Source: Streptomyces sp. NBC_01232 (GTDB taxonomy: Bacteria; Actinomycetota; Actinomycetes; Streptomycetales; Streptomycetaceae). Taken from it: DNA of 64,000 bases. Numbering within the stretch: the stretch's first letter is position 1; each line of letters opens with the position of its first letter. Position numbers and translations under genes: made by a program. The stretch is from the NCBI RefSeq assembly GCF_035989885.1, contig NZ_CP108520.1, positions 20,525 to 84,524 of the forward strand. The letters run 5' to 3'. Positions 1-8,181 of the stretch are shown piece after piece. The notes under the pieces were generated by a model. It made no database searches. It was not told where the DNA came from and saw only the letters and a program-made list of their open reading frames with translations.

Positions 1-480
1 CGCGCGTGAGCTGTGCGCAGCGCAGGCCGCCGCCCGCGTGCCAGTCCAGTACCGGGGCGACGTCGTCCCCGTGCTCGGCGCACCACAGGACCGGGTCCAG
101 GCCGCCGCAGTCGTGCCGCTCGCATACGCAGTCCTCGCCGGTCCTGGCCTGCGGGACGCCGTGGCGGACCACGCCGCCGCGGCCGGTCCGCGTGGTGGTG
201 CCGCGCAGGCGGGCCGGCCATTCCAGCGTGATGCGCAAGGCTCCGGATCCGGAGCGGAACCGGTCGGTCACCCGGACGTCGCCGAGCACCGCGAGCGGAC
301 CCGCCCCGGGCGCGGTGAGCCGGGTCAGCATGGCACCGACCGGACCCGCGGCCAGGGCAGCCAGGGCGTCGGCGTCCGTGTCGTCGGCGACCCAGCCCGA
401 CAACTGGTCGGTGCCCTCGATGTCGTCGGAGAGGCCCAGCCACGGGGCATCCAGCCGGAACCGGCCCGTAGCGCCCCCAG
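1..480 (-). pseudogene. 3' fragment of a duplicated gene, paralogue of the gene at 4690-6096
   Basis: The minus-strand translation matches the C-terminal third of the protein at 4690-6096 in order: an FRLD-PWL stretch, LSGW, DADAL, LTAPG-GPLAV, VRV-DRFRSGSG, then VVRHGV and the cysteine/histidine motif CVC-RHDCGG with WCAEHGD. The fragment runs off the left window edge. Upstream of about position 480 the similarity stops abruptly, so the N-terminal two thirds are missing. It is followed by a 54-bp element also found upstream of the intact paralogue, which suggests an internal deletion joined the coding 3' part to the upstream region. No convincing start codon with a ribosome site is visible at the junction, so it is probably not expressed. 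Function of the family is unknown. Confidence 0.7.
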
Positions 481-484
481 CCCT

Positions 485-538
485 ACTTTCAGGGCAAGTC
501 GGGGGCACACCGCACAAGCCGCCTACGCGTACGCGAGG
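485..538. repeat. 54-bp repeat, copy A (copy B at 6186-6239)
   Basis: Copy A matches copy B at 48 of 54 positions. All six differences are transitions, and the last 28 positions are identical. It contains the palindrome CGCGTACGCG. In both places it lies just beyond the 5' side of a member of the same gene family. The mismatches do not follow one codon phase, so a non-coding role (promoter, operator or recombination site) is more likely than a shared coding segment. Confidence 0.7.
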
Positions 539-700
539 GCAAAAATCACCTTTGCGGAGGAGGCGAACATCGACCCCGCATGGGAAGACCCATCCGACCC
601 GCCCTACGACCGCGCCCAACGCCCCGTCGCGTTCATCTCCCCGGAGCGCGGCGGACGCGAATGGCATGACGTCGGCCTCGTGGGCTTCCGGCAGGGCGTC
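539..700 (+). pseudogene. possible gene remnant without a start
   Basis: In the plus frame starting at 539 the codons show the strong G/C third-position bias of real genes here, encoding a segment with PAWEDPSDPPYDRAQ and then GGREWHDVGLVGF. No ATG or GTG with a ribosome site opens this frame after the 54-bp repeat, and the bias fades after about 700. I read it as a 5'-truncated coding fragment brought next to the repeat. No family recognised. Confidence 0.3.
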
Positions 701-1048
701 GCGGCCAGCTCTTCGCCTCCTCGCCCACGACGGTCCGAGGTGCCCAAGGCGAGGTCCGTGAGTCGGTTCACGGAGCTGCTTCGGGGGGCTGCGCGCGCTG
801 CTTGTCCTGATGCGCCCGAGACCGAAACCCGGGTAGTCCAGTACACAGGGCCCAGGCCCACTGCCGAATCCCCGCATTGATGCAGGTCAGCTGGCCGTGG
901 AGATGTCTGACTCTGCCTACGGGACGGCCACCGTCACTCGAATGGGTGATTCAGGGGGTGCTGAAGGGAGAAGGGGGGTGGGTCGGCTGTCTGGGTTGCG
1001 TGGGCACGATCCGTGCCCGTACCGACCGCAGATGGAGAACGACTTCAG

Positions 1049-1357
1049 ATGCCCTTCGACTGGACCGGGATCCCCCCGGCTATGGGCGCGGTGGCTGCCC
1101 TGGCGGCCCCCCTGATGAAGCTGTGGCGTGACCGCAGGTCCCGCACGGCAGTACCGGAACCCCCTCAAGAGGACGTGGCCGCGGTGGTCCCGGCGGCGGC
1201 CGGCCGGGTGCCGGTCATGGTGCACGTCGAGGTGTCCGGACCCTCCCGGGTGCGCGTGACGGTCGCCGACGGCAGGGGGCTGATCCTGGTCGACACGGCG
1301 GTGGACCCCGATGCCGACCGATCGTGGCCCTCACCGAAGGAGCGCGCGCCGTGGTAG
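1049..1357 (+). CDS. hypothetical protein, first gene of a three-gene operon
   Basis: Encodes 102 residues. The ATG at 1049 was chosen because GGAGA lies about ten bases upstream. The N-terminus has a short hydrophobic stretch (AMGAVAALAAPLMKLW) followed by basic residues, then an acidic/proline linker and a small beta-rich tail. The next gene starts inside its 3' end (GTG at 1324), suggesting translational coupling to the sigma-like gene. Whether it is a membrane partner of that sigma-like protein is inference. No domain recognised. Confidence 0.6.
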   Translation: MPFDWTGIPPAMGAVAALAAPLMKLWRDRRSRTAVPEPPQEDVAAVVPAAAGRVPVMVHVEVSGPSRVRVTVADGRGLILVDTAVDPDADRSWPSPKERAPW

Positions 1358-2037
1358 CAGGTGAGATGCCCAAGACGCCACCGCGCTCGCGCGCGGACAA
1401 GCCGTTGGTGGCGGTGGAACCCGGCGCGGCCGGGGCGGAAGGAAGTCGCGGCAGCGGGTGGGCCGACTCCGAGCAGGCCCAAGAGCTGACGAGGCAGGCA
1501 CTGGAGTTCCTGGAGAAGGAGCCGGTGGTGCTGCGCGGGAAGACCGGCGGGAAGTTGTCGTGGGCGGCGTGCGAGGACGTCGTGGGTCAGGCGGTGTCCA
1601 ACGTGATCACGCGGGCGGCCGAAGGGCTGCTGGGTGACGTGGTGAACCTGACCGCGTACCTGCGCAGGTCGGCGTGGAACCTGGCTCTCAACCAGCTGAA
1701 CGCGAAGGCCCGTCAGGAACTGGTGGGGGACATGGTGGAGTCGTCCGCCACGTCGCTGGCCCCGTCGCCGGAGCAGGTGGCGGTCGGGGATCTGGACCCG
1801 ATGCGGGACCTGCTGGTGGGGGCGATCGACGCGATGCCGTCGTCGGTGCGCCGGCAGGTGGTGCGGCTGCAGATCCAGGGCCTGACCGACGTCGAGATCG
1901 CCGCCGCCCTCGGCATACGCGCCCGACGACTCCACCAGGAGCGTCACCACGCGGTTGTGGATCTGCGGCACGCGCTGCAGACGTTCATCCGTGATGCGCA
2001 CCGGAAATCATCAGGACGCAGGGAGAGGGACAGGTGA
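1324..2037 (+). CDS. ECF-like RNA polymerase sigma factor
   Basis: Encodes 237 residues from a GTG; an internal ATG at 1366 is an alternative start. Residues about 50-140 resemble sigma region 2, with the conserved-looking YLRRSAWNLALNQL helix. Residues about 165-220 resemble sigma region 4, with an HTH around GLTDVEIAAALGIRARRL. Its likely role is to direct RNA polymerase to a small regulon. The roughly 50-residue N-terminal extension is low complexity. It overlaps the gene before and ends in a GTGA overlap with the regulator after it, so the three genes form one operon. The divergence of region 2 leaves open a sigma-like DNA-binding protein that is not a true sigma factor. Confidence 0.7.
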   Translation: MALTEGARAVVAGEMPKTPPRSRADKPLVAVEPGAAGAEGSRGSGWADSEQAQELTRQALEFLEKEPVVLRGKTGGKLSWAACEDVVGQAVSNVITRAAEGLLGDVVNLTAYLRRSAWNLALNQLNAKARQELVGDMVESSATSLAPSPEQVAVGDLDPMRDLLVGAIDAMPSSVRRQVVRLQIQGLTDVEIAAALGIRARRLHQERHHAVVDLRHALQTFIRDAHRKSSGRRERDR

Positions 2038-3671
2038 CGGTGGTGACCCGTTTGATCGACGACAGCCGCGGCCTTCCGCCGTCGGCCGGGCTGGTGGAGC
2101 TGCTGGCGAAGCTGGCCGGGCCGGAGGACTTCTGGGACCGGCCGCAAGGGGACTTCGGTCCGCTGAGCGGCTTGTACCGGCTGGACCGGGACGGGTGGGA
2201 GCGGGCGAACTCGCTGTACCTGCTCGGTTCGAAGGCCCTGCGCCGGGGTGAGCTGACCGTGGCAGCGGACTGGCTCGGCGAGTCCGCCTCCGCCGGCCAC
2301 CCGGGAGCGATGTTCCGCATGGCCGCGCTCGCATTGCGCGTGGGGGCGGACTGGACGGACGAGGCACGGTTCCTGGTGGCCGAGGCCTCCCGGCACGGCC
2401 ACGGTGACGCCGCGCGCCTCCTGGCCGCGCTCGCCCGCCGCCTCCCCGACGCAGAGCCCGGACAGCCCGAGGACGAGGAGTACTTCGACGAGGTCCGCGA
2501 AGGGCTGGGCGTGCCCGGGCACCTGCTGCACCCCGACACCGACGACTCCCCCACCACGGCCGGCGCGGTGGGCGGCGAGCAGCCGCAGCTGCACCTCGTA
2601 CCCGCTCCCCAGGTTCCCGAATACGGGCCCGCTCCCCGGCCGGCGACGGCCGGCGGGCGGCGGCCGCACCTGGCCGCGCTGCCCCCCGCCCAGGGCGGCG
2701 GGCTCCATCTGCCGCTGCCCGATCTGCGGCCCGACGCGACCGCGGCCGCGGTGCACCTGCTGCGGCAGGCCGCCGCCGAGGCGGACACCGGCGACGGCCA
2801 GGGGACGACGGAGCCCTGGTCGGTGAACGCGTTGCGCCCCGCCGTCCTCAACGACATGGCCCGCCACCGCAACACCCCCGCCGCCGTGCCCCAGAAGTGG
2901 CAGACCACCCAGCGTGCCCGTGACCTGCTCCACCTGATCAGCACTGCCAGCGGCATCGACAGCCGCGCCTTGGCGCACAAGGCCGGGATGTCGCTGAACA
3001 CGACCGTGCGGCTGCTGGACTGGCTCCTTGAGCAGCGGCTCGTCGAGTCCGTCGGCGGCGCCTACTTCACCGGCCCCGTTCTCGACCTCGTCACCAAGGC
3101 GGATCCCCACCGGAGGATGCTCGACCTCGCCCTCGAACAACTCCGGGACGACCTCGGCGCCGCCGTCTACATCAGCACCTACGCCCACGGCGAGATCGAG
3201 GTGAACGGCTGCGCACACAGCGCCTTGGCCCCACCCGTCCACGAGTGGGCCCCCTTCGCCGAAACCGCCCATGCCAGCGCCGTCGGCAAGAGCCTCCTGG
3301 CGCAACTCGACTTCGACTCCCGCATGGACCACCTCACCCGCTACCCCTCCGTGCAACTGACCGAACGCACCATCACCAGCCGCCGCGCCCTGCTCGACGT
3401 CCTCGACGAGCCCGGCCCGCACGCCGCCCAGTTCGACCTCCTCGAATACTCCGAGAAGGAAGTCTGCGTCGCGTTCTCCCTCGGGCTACCCGGTCGGGCC
3501 TCCAGCATCGCCGTGTCCCTGCCCGCCCACGACCACACCCGCCTGATCACCGCGGCCCAAGGCCTCAGCCGACGCGCCACCGGCCTCCTCCTCGCCCACC
3601 TCCTCACCGACGACAACCAGGACACCCACACCAGCCACAGGCAGGAACAACAACGCCGCGCCCTCCCCTGA
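2034..3671 (+). CDS. Sel1-like repeat / IclR-type effector-domain regulator
   Basis: Encodes 545 residues from a GTG overlapping the previous stop by four bases. Residues about 55-140 look like two or three Sel1/TPR helical repeats (WERANSLYLLGSKALRRGE). Residues 150-290 are low complexity. Residues about 295-345 form a winged HTH (RALAHKAGMSLNTTVRLLDW). The C-terminal 190 residues match the IclR effector-binding fold, including the family-typical ETAHASAVGKSLLAQLD. IclR proteins usually have about 260 residues, so this is an extended, fused form. It probably binds DNA in response to a small ligand. Partnership with the sigma-like gene upstream is inferred from coupling. Confidence 0.75.
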   Translation: MTVVTRLIDDSRGLPPSAGLVELLAKLAGPEDFWDRPQGDFGPLSGLYRLDRDGWERANSLYLLGSKALRRGELTVAADWLGESASAGHPGAMFRMAALALRVGADWTDEARFLVAEASRHGHGDAARLLAALARRLPDAEPGQPEDEEYFDEVREGLGVPGHLLHPDTDDSPTTAGAVGGEQPQLHLVPAPQVPEYGPAPRPATAGGRRPHLAALPPAQGGGLHLPLPDLRPDATAAAVHLLRQAAAEADTGDGQGTTEPWSVNALRPAVLNDMARHRNTPAAVPQKWQTTQRARDLLHLISTASGIDSRALAHKAGMSLNTTVRLLDWLLEQRLVESVGGAYFTGPVLDLVTKADPHRRMLDLALEQLRDDLGAAVYISTYAHGEIEVNGCAHSALAPPVHEWAPFAETAHASAVGKSLLAQLDFDSRMDHLTRYPSVQLTERTITSRRALLDVLDEPGPHAAQFDLLEYSEKEVCVAFSLGLPGRASSIAVSLPAHDHTRLITAAQGLSRRATGLLLAHLLTDDNQDTHTSHRQEQQRRALP

Positions 3672-3704
3672 CCAGCGCCTCTCTTCTGGAGCCACGCAAG
3701 ACGT

Positions 3705-3738
3705 ACACGGGGCCGCCCCACCCGGGGCGGCCCCGTGT
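3705..3738 (+). terminator. strong hairpin after the three-gene operon
   Basis: A GC-rich perfect stem (ACACGGGGCCGCCCC pairing with GGGGCGGCCCCGTGT) begins 33 bases after the stop at 3671. No long T run follows, which is common in high-GC actinomycetes. Confidence 0.75.
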
Positions 3739-3829
3739 CGTTCCGGTGCCCCGTGCGGCTGCACGGAGCCCGGCACGACACCGCGGATCCCACCGCCCGG
3801 GCGCCACACCGGCCGCACCCCGTCGGCTC

Positions 3830-4093
3830 TCAGCCGAGCCAGACGATGCCCAGGACGGACAGCCGCCGAGTCAGCCGGTTCACCACATAAACGACCGAGA
3901 GCTGGCCCACGGACGCGGCGCGTACGTCCTCGCCCTCCGGGTCGCCGACGTTCCACTGGGGCCAGCCCCACGGGGAGCGCACCGCGATGTCCAGGACGTC
4001 GCGGACCGTCTCCCGAGCCGGCTCGGGGAGCTCGGCGAGGGTCTTCGCGGCCTGCGGGGACAGACGCACCACCCACGGCTGCTCTTCGGTCAC
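3830..4093 (-). CDS. ParE/RelE-type toxin-like protein
   Basis: Encodes 87 residues from a GTG at 4093. The pattern fits the ParE/RelE fold: an N-terminal strand (WVVRLSPQAAKTL), two helices, then strands ending with SVVYVVNRLTRRLSVLGI. These proteins usually poison gyrase or cleave mRNA on the ribosome; which applies here cannot be seen. It overlaps the upstream gene by four bases, the typical antitoxin-toxin arrangement. Mild divergence leaves a non-toxic relative possible. Confidence 0.65.
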   Translation of the reverse strand: MTEEQPWVVRLSPQAAKTLAELPEPARETVRDVLDIAVRSPWGWPQWNVGDPEGEDVRAASVGQLSVVYVVNRLTRRLSVLGIVWLG

Positions 4094-4395
4094 GGGCGGA
4101 CGCCCAGGACATCGTCCAGGTCCACGAAGTCGGAGTCGTCCCGGCCGGAGTCCATGAAGGCGTCGACGTCCGTGGCCGCGCCCACGCGCAGCTGCCAGGT
4201 GCGCACCACCTCGTGCAGGGGGGTGAGGCTGAACGCGTGGCGTGCGTCTTCCAGGGCTTTGGCCCAGTCCCGCTCGAAGGCCGGCACCCACTGCTCAGCA
4301 CGGCGATCGGCCCGGAGCTGGGCGAGGAGTTCGGCCGCAGCGCCGGGGGCGGGCGCGTACGGGGCGGTGGGCGTGTGGTCGGGCTGGGCGCTCAT
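4090..4395 (-). CDS. DUF6247-like protein, probable antitoxin partner
   Basis: Encodes 101 residues. An N-terminal Pro/Ala-rich tail leads to helices typical of DUF6247-like actinobacterial proteins (FERDWAKALEDARHAF followed by EVVRTWQLRVGAA). The C-terminus is acidic (DSDFVDLDDVLG), as often seen in antitoxin tails that cover the toxin. It overlaps the ParE-like gene by GTGA. The family name is from memory of sequence style and should be checked. GGAGGAG-type ribosome site bases precede the ATG. Confidence 0.6.
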   Translation of the reverse strand: MSAQPDHTPTAPYAPAPGAAAELLAQLRADRRAEQWVPAFERDWAKALEDARHAFSLTPLHEVVRTWQLRVGAATDVDAFMDSGRDDSDFVDLDDVLGVRP

Positions 4396-4534
4396 CGGCT
4401 CCTCCTCGGCGGGGTGCTACCGGCCACCGTAGAACGCCGTGGCCCGGGCCGTGGAGGTTCGGACGGAGCCGCAGCCCGGACCCGCCTGCCACCGCGCCGC
4501 GGGCGCAGCAGCAGACGGGGCGGAACAGCACCTT

Positions 4535-4684
4535 CTACGCCGGGCTCTTCGCAGCTTCCGCACTTCGAAGAGCGTTCACCAGCGTCCATGAGAGGTCGTC
4601 GGAGTCCAGGTCCTCGGCGTCGACCTCGCCCAAGTAGGCCTCGATGGCCTCGCGCAGGACTTCGGCCTTCTCGTCATCCGTCAT
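4535..4684 (-). CDS. 49-residue acidic hypothetical protein
   Basis: A short ATG-initiated frame starts five bases after the stop of the gene at 4690-6096, suggesting a two-gene operon. It encodes MTDDEKAEVLREAIEAYLGE and then an acidic, helical C-terminal half with WTLVNALRSAE. Codon third positions are strongly G/C. No function is recognised. Its proximity and co-orientation suggest co-expression with the larger gene. Confidence 0.55.
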   Translation of the reverse strand: MTDDEKAEVLREAIEAYLGEVDAEDLDSDDLSWTLVNALRSAEAAKSPA

Positions 4685-4689
4685 GGCGG

Positions 4690-6096
4690 TCAGTCTGCCC
4701 GACCACCGACGGCCGTGAGACCGCGTGCCCGGGACAGGTCAGTGCAGCGGATCCCGCCGCCGGGGTGCCACTCCAACACCGGCCCCACCGCGTCGCCGTG
4801 CTCGGCGCACCAGGAGACCGGGACCACCCCGCCGCAGTCGTGCCGCGCACACACGCAGCCCTCACCCGTACCCGCGTACGCGACCCCGTGACGGACCACC
4901 CCGCCCGCCGGCCCTGACCCGGCTGCCCCGCGCAGGCCGGCCGGCCAGGCCAGCGTCAGGCGCAGGCCCCCCGATCCCGACCTGAACCTGTCGATCACCC
5001 GCACCTCCCCCGGCACCGCCAACGGGCCGCTACCGGGCGCGGTCAGCCGGCGCAGCGACGCCCCGAACTCCCCGCCGGCCAGGTCGGCCAGCGCGTCGGC
5101 GTCCTCGTCGGTGGACCAGCCGGACAACGTGTCTTCGCCGGCCGCGTCGTCGGCCAGGGACAGCCACGGGTCATCGAGGCGGAACCGGTGCGTGGCGCCT
5201 TTGGCCCCGGCCAGCACCAGGGCGGCGATCGTCGGCCCCGTGGGTACGCCGATCTTGTCGTGGGCGAGGAGCCAGGCCACGACCGCGCGGCGGTCGAACT
5301 GCGGGTGCACGTCCGTACCGGCCATCGGGTCGGGGAAGTCGTCGTGCCGGTGGCGCCAGTTCACCACCGCGGCCCGGCCCACCCTGGCGATCCGCGCCAC
5401 CTCCGCCAACAACACCCGCTGCCACCCCGGGGACGGGTCCAGCGCAGCGAGCGGGGAGCGGCTGCCCGCCCGGGCGGTGCGCACGGCCCGCCAGTCCACG
5501 CAGGGGCGGACCACCTCCAGGAGTGCGATCTCCTGGGCGTCGTACAAGGGGACCGTGGTCACCCCGCCCTGCCGCTTGTAGTCGACGGTCACGGAGGCGA
5601 CCGGGGCCAGCCAGCCGAGCCGCACCACCTGGTCGAAGTCGGTACGGCGCACGCCCAGGCGCACCGCGGCCTGGTCCGGTCCGAGGGGGACGTGCCGGTC
5701 GAGGAGGGCGGGCAGGTCCCGGCGGCGCGCGAGGGCGGCCACCTGGTCCGGGTGGACGACGGGGAACCGGGGCTCCCCTCCCAGGTAGACCAGGAGACCG
5801 GCCTTCACGAGGTGACCGACCGCCGAGGCGGTCACCCTCGGCCGGAGGATCGGGAGCGGCACCCCCAGGGCCTCAGTCAGCCGGTCCGCCGCCACCCCGG
5901 CCTCGATCCCCCGCAGCGCAGCGCGGACCGCTTCCGGGTCGGCGGCCTCCACCACCGCACGCGACCACCTGCCCGGCCCGACATCCGCGGCCGGGACCAG
6001 ACCCGAACCCGTCGCCCACCGCCATGCCGCAACCGGCACCCGCAGCCGGCCCGCCGCCTGCCCCTCGTCGAACACCTCACGCACCGAACGCACCAT
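4690..6096 (-). CDS. hypothetical protein with C-terminal Cys/His motif, intact paralogue of the fragment at 1-480
   Basis: Encodes 468 residues from the ATG at 6096 (further ATG codons up to 6153 are possible). The middle carries HTH-like segments (SAVGHLVKAGLLVYL; VARIARVGRAAVVNWRHRH) that resemble helicase-associated or excisionase-type DNA-binding helices. The C-terminus has a zinc-binding-like cluster CVCARHDCGG plus WCAEHGD. A DNA-binding role is inference; no catalytic motif is visible. The fragment at the left edge of the window shares the C-terminal third. A 54-bp element lies 90 bases upstream of the start. Confidence 0.6.
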   Translation of the reverse strand: MVRSVREVFDEGQAAGRLRVPVAAWRWATGSGLVPAADVGPGRWSRAVVEAADPEAVRAALRGIEAGVAADRLTEALGVPLPILRPRVTASAVGHLVKAGLLVYLGGEPRFPVVHPDQVAALARRRDLPALLDRHVPLGPDQAAVRLGVRRTDFDQVVRLGWLAPVASVTVDYKRQGGVTTVPLYDAQEIALLEVVRPCVDWRAVRTARAGSRSPLAALDPSPGWQRVLLAEVARIARVGRAAVVNWRHRHDDFPDPMAGTDVHPQFDRRAVVAWLLAHDKIGVPTGPTIAALVLAGAKGATHRFRLDDPWLSLADDAAGEDTLSGWSTDEDADALADLAGGEFGASLRRLTAPGSGPLAVPGEVRVIDRFRSGSGGLRLTLAWPAGLRGAAGSGPAGGVVRHGVAYAGTGEGCVCARHDCGGVVPVSWCAEHGDAVGPVLEWHPGGGIRCTDLSRARGLTAVGGRAD

Positions 6097-6185
6097 CAAC
6101 CCCACTCCCATCCACATCCGACCGGACCGACCACCGGGCCAGGCCCGAAACATGCCGAAAGATCTTGTTTGATGTCAATAGACTT

Positions 6186-6239
6186 GCTTTTAGGGCGAGT
6201 TGAGGGCACGCCGCACAAGCCGCCTACGCGTACGCGAGG
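6186..6239. repeat. 54-bp repeat, copy B
   Basis: Second copy of the element at 485-538 (48 of 54 identical). It lies upstream of the minus-strand gene starting at 6096 and includes the palindrome CGCGTACGCG. Probable promoter-proximal regulatory or recombination element. Confidence 0.7.
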
Positions 6240-6414
6240 ACGATGTTCACTCGTTCGGCTGATTCGATCTGGCGGGCCCGGGCATGCGGCGGCGCGGGTC
6301 GCCGGTGGTGGCGATCCGCGCCATTTTTGCTGGTGAACTGCGGGCTTCGTGCGGTGCGGGCGATGGGTGGGGGGCGCTGTGTGCAGCGCCCCCTCGGCTT
6401 CGCGCCGGGTGTCG

Positions 6415-6672
6415 TCAACGGCGCCGCAGGAGTACGGCGATCAGGGCGGCCGTCAGTGGGGCGGCGACGGCCGCGACGGCCATGACCGGCTTGGTCAGAT
6501 TCGGGTGCGCGGCGACCGCGTACCCGACACCGCCCAGGAGGGCGAGGACGACAAGGGCCAGGAGCAGCAGGACGAGCGGGTCTGGACCCGGGCCTCCCGC
6601 GGGCGTCCGTCGAGCCGGGGCGTCGGGTTCGGCCTGGGGCTCGGGCTGGGGCTGGGGGGTGTTGGCGGGCAT
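6415..6672 (-). CDS. small two-TM protein with proline-rich N-terminus
   Basis: Encodes 85 residues. A Pro/Gln/Glu-rich N-terminal 30 residues precede two hydrophobic helices (LVLLLLALVVLALLGGVGY and a second up to ALIAVLL) and an RRR tail. The start has a GGGAGGGAA ribosome site. It is a clear paralogue of the protein at 59304-59531: DPLV, GY, the central NLTKP/SLTGP turn and the RRR end align. Both genes have a nearly identical 17-bp dyad 23 bases upstream of the start codon. Function unknown; size and topology recall small spread or holin-like membrane proteins. Confidence 0.75.
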   Translation of the reverse strand: MPANTPQPQPEPQAEPDAPARRTPAGGPGPDPLVLLLLALVVLALLGGVGYAVAAHPNLTKPVMAVAAVAAPLTAALIAVLLRRR

Positions 6673-6695
6673 AGGGGTTCCCTCCCGTGGAGGGC

Positions 6696-6712
6696 CCGCG
6701 GGCGGTCCGCGG
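6696..6712 (-). promoter_or_regulatory. 17-bp dyad upstream of the two-TM gene, copy 1
   Basis: Read on the minus strand this is CCGCGGACCGCCCGCGG, one base different from the perfect dyad at 59264-59280. It sits 23 bases before the start codon, the same distance as at the other copy. Probable operator or 5' leader hairpin. Confidence 0.55.
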
Positions 6713-6909
6713 GCGGCGGCTCGCGGTCGGATCCGCGGCCTGATCTCAGCCTCATGGGGGCGGTGATCTTGCGGGAGAGGGGACGGATGTTACATCGCGA
6801 TCGGCAACGATCCGGCCACCTCGGCACGGTGTTCCAGGGGTGTCACGGACTGCGTGAAAATCGGGCAATCGCGCTGGTGGACAGCGTATTTCCGGAGGAA
6901 GGGCAGGCA

Positions 6910-8181
6910 ATGGGCGCACCCGAGGGGGCGGCCGCGTACGCGTACGCGGCCGCGCTGCGAAAGGCCTTGGACGGCTATCTCGCCGGCGGCGGTACCCAGA
7001 AGGCGCTCAGCACCGGGACGGGCATCAAGGCGAGCAGCCTCTCGCGATACCTGAGCGGAGAACGGGTCACCCCGCGGGCGAAGCTCCACGCCATCAAGGC
7101 CTACCTCGAAACGCAGTCCGTCCCCTGCCCCGACGAGGTCTGGGCCGAGCTGGACGAGCTGTGCGGCAAGGCGCACCTCGCCAGCGGCGCCGCCGCCGTC
7201 CAGCGCGACCATCTCAAGGAAGAGCTGGCTCGCGCGTGCGGCGAGCACCAGCGAGCCCAGTGGATCGCCGAGAAGCAGCTGCACGGTCTGCAGCAGCGGG
7301 CGGACCGCCTGGCCGAAGACCTCTGGCAGGCTCTGGCCCGTGCGCAGCGCGCGGAGCGCACACGCCGGATCCTCCAGGAGCGTGTCACGGTGCAGGACCG
7401 GGGCCTGCGCAAGGCCGGGGACTACGCCCGAAGCATCGACGACGAACTCGCACAGCAGAAGAAGCAGTCCGGCCTGCTCCGGACGGAGCTCGGCGTCCTG
7501 CGCGAGCAGAACCGCCGGCTCCTCGATGAGAAGCCCGCCGTTGCCGCCCCGGCAACGCAGCTCAGCCATGTGCCCACGCCGCAGTACATCTACATCCCGG
7601 TTCCCGGCCTTGCCGTCGAGACGGTGCCGGCGGCCGCGGAAGCCACCGGGGCGGCAAGCTCCCCCCAGTGGCAGATCCTCCCGCCGGAACCGCCGGATGC
7701 CAGGCCGCCCGAGTGGTGCGGGACGACTCCTGTCCACGAGGAAGATCAATACGGGTACGAGGCGTACGGCTCCGGGTACTGGCCCCCCGGCCAGCTCACC
7801 TACGACGCGCTGTTCGCGTACGACACCGCGGGCACCCAGCCCGCCCCGCACGGCTACCAAGACGACACAACCACGAGCCCCTACCCCCAACACGACGCAT
7901 ACGTCTACGAACCGTGGGCCGATGCGCCTTACGCCACGAGTGCCTACGACGTATGGGGCTACGACGGGTCGACTGCCGGCCCTCTCCTCACCCCTGCGAA
8001 CGCCGAACCGTCCCTGCATACCTCGGCCGCCTCGCCCGGACCTCTCCCCCACCCGGAAGACAACAACGCGCAGCAGACGGCCCGGGCCCAGCCGAACCAC
8101 ACGACTCCTTCGCGCCGCAGGGCCGGAGCGGTGCCGACTCTCGCACTGCTCGCCGTCCTCGTCGGTGCCCACATCCTGTGA
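6910..8181 (+). CDS. HTH, coiled-coil, C-terminal membrane-anchor protein
   Basis: Encodes 423 residues; the ATG at 6910 follows a GGAGGAAGG site. Residues about 10-60 form an XRE-like HTH (GTGIKASSLSRYLSGERVTP). Residues 90-205 are a long coiled coil rich in Glu, Arg and Gln. Residues 210-390 are disordered, rich in Tyr, Pro and Asp. The last 20 residues (PTLALLAVLVGAHIL) look like a tail anchor. It could tether a DNA site to the membrane; this is inference. The gene at 8633-9982, convergent to it, has the same domain order. Plasmid-located HTH-coiled-coil proteins in Streptomyces are common but poorly characterised. Confidence 0.7.
   Translation: MGAPEGAAAYAYAAALRKALDGYLAGGGTQKALSTGTGIKASSLSRYLSGERVTPRAKLHAIKAYLETQSVPCPDEVWAELDELCGKAHLASGAAAVQRDHLKEELARACGEHQRAQWIAEKQLHGLQQRADRLAEDLWQALARAQRAERTRRILQERVTVQDRGLRKAGDYARSIDDELAQQKKQSGLLRTELGVLREQNRRLLDEKPAVAAPATQLSHVPTPQYIYIPVPGLAVETVPAAAEATGAASSPQWQILPPEPPDARPPEWCGTTPVHEEDQYGYEAYGSGYWPPGQLTYDALFAYDTAGTQPAPHGYQDDTTTSPYPQHDAYVYEPWADAPYATSAYDVWGYDGSTAGPLLTPANAEPSLHTSAASPGPLPHPEDNNAQQTARAQPNHTTPSRRRAGAVPTLALLAVLVGAHIL

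Noticed and set aside
1..120. Left window edge as the opposite telomere
   Set aside because: No palindromes with short loops are found and the sequence is the 3' part of a gene copy that continues beyond the edge.
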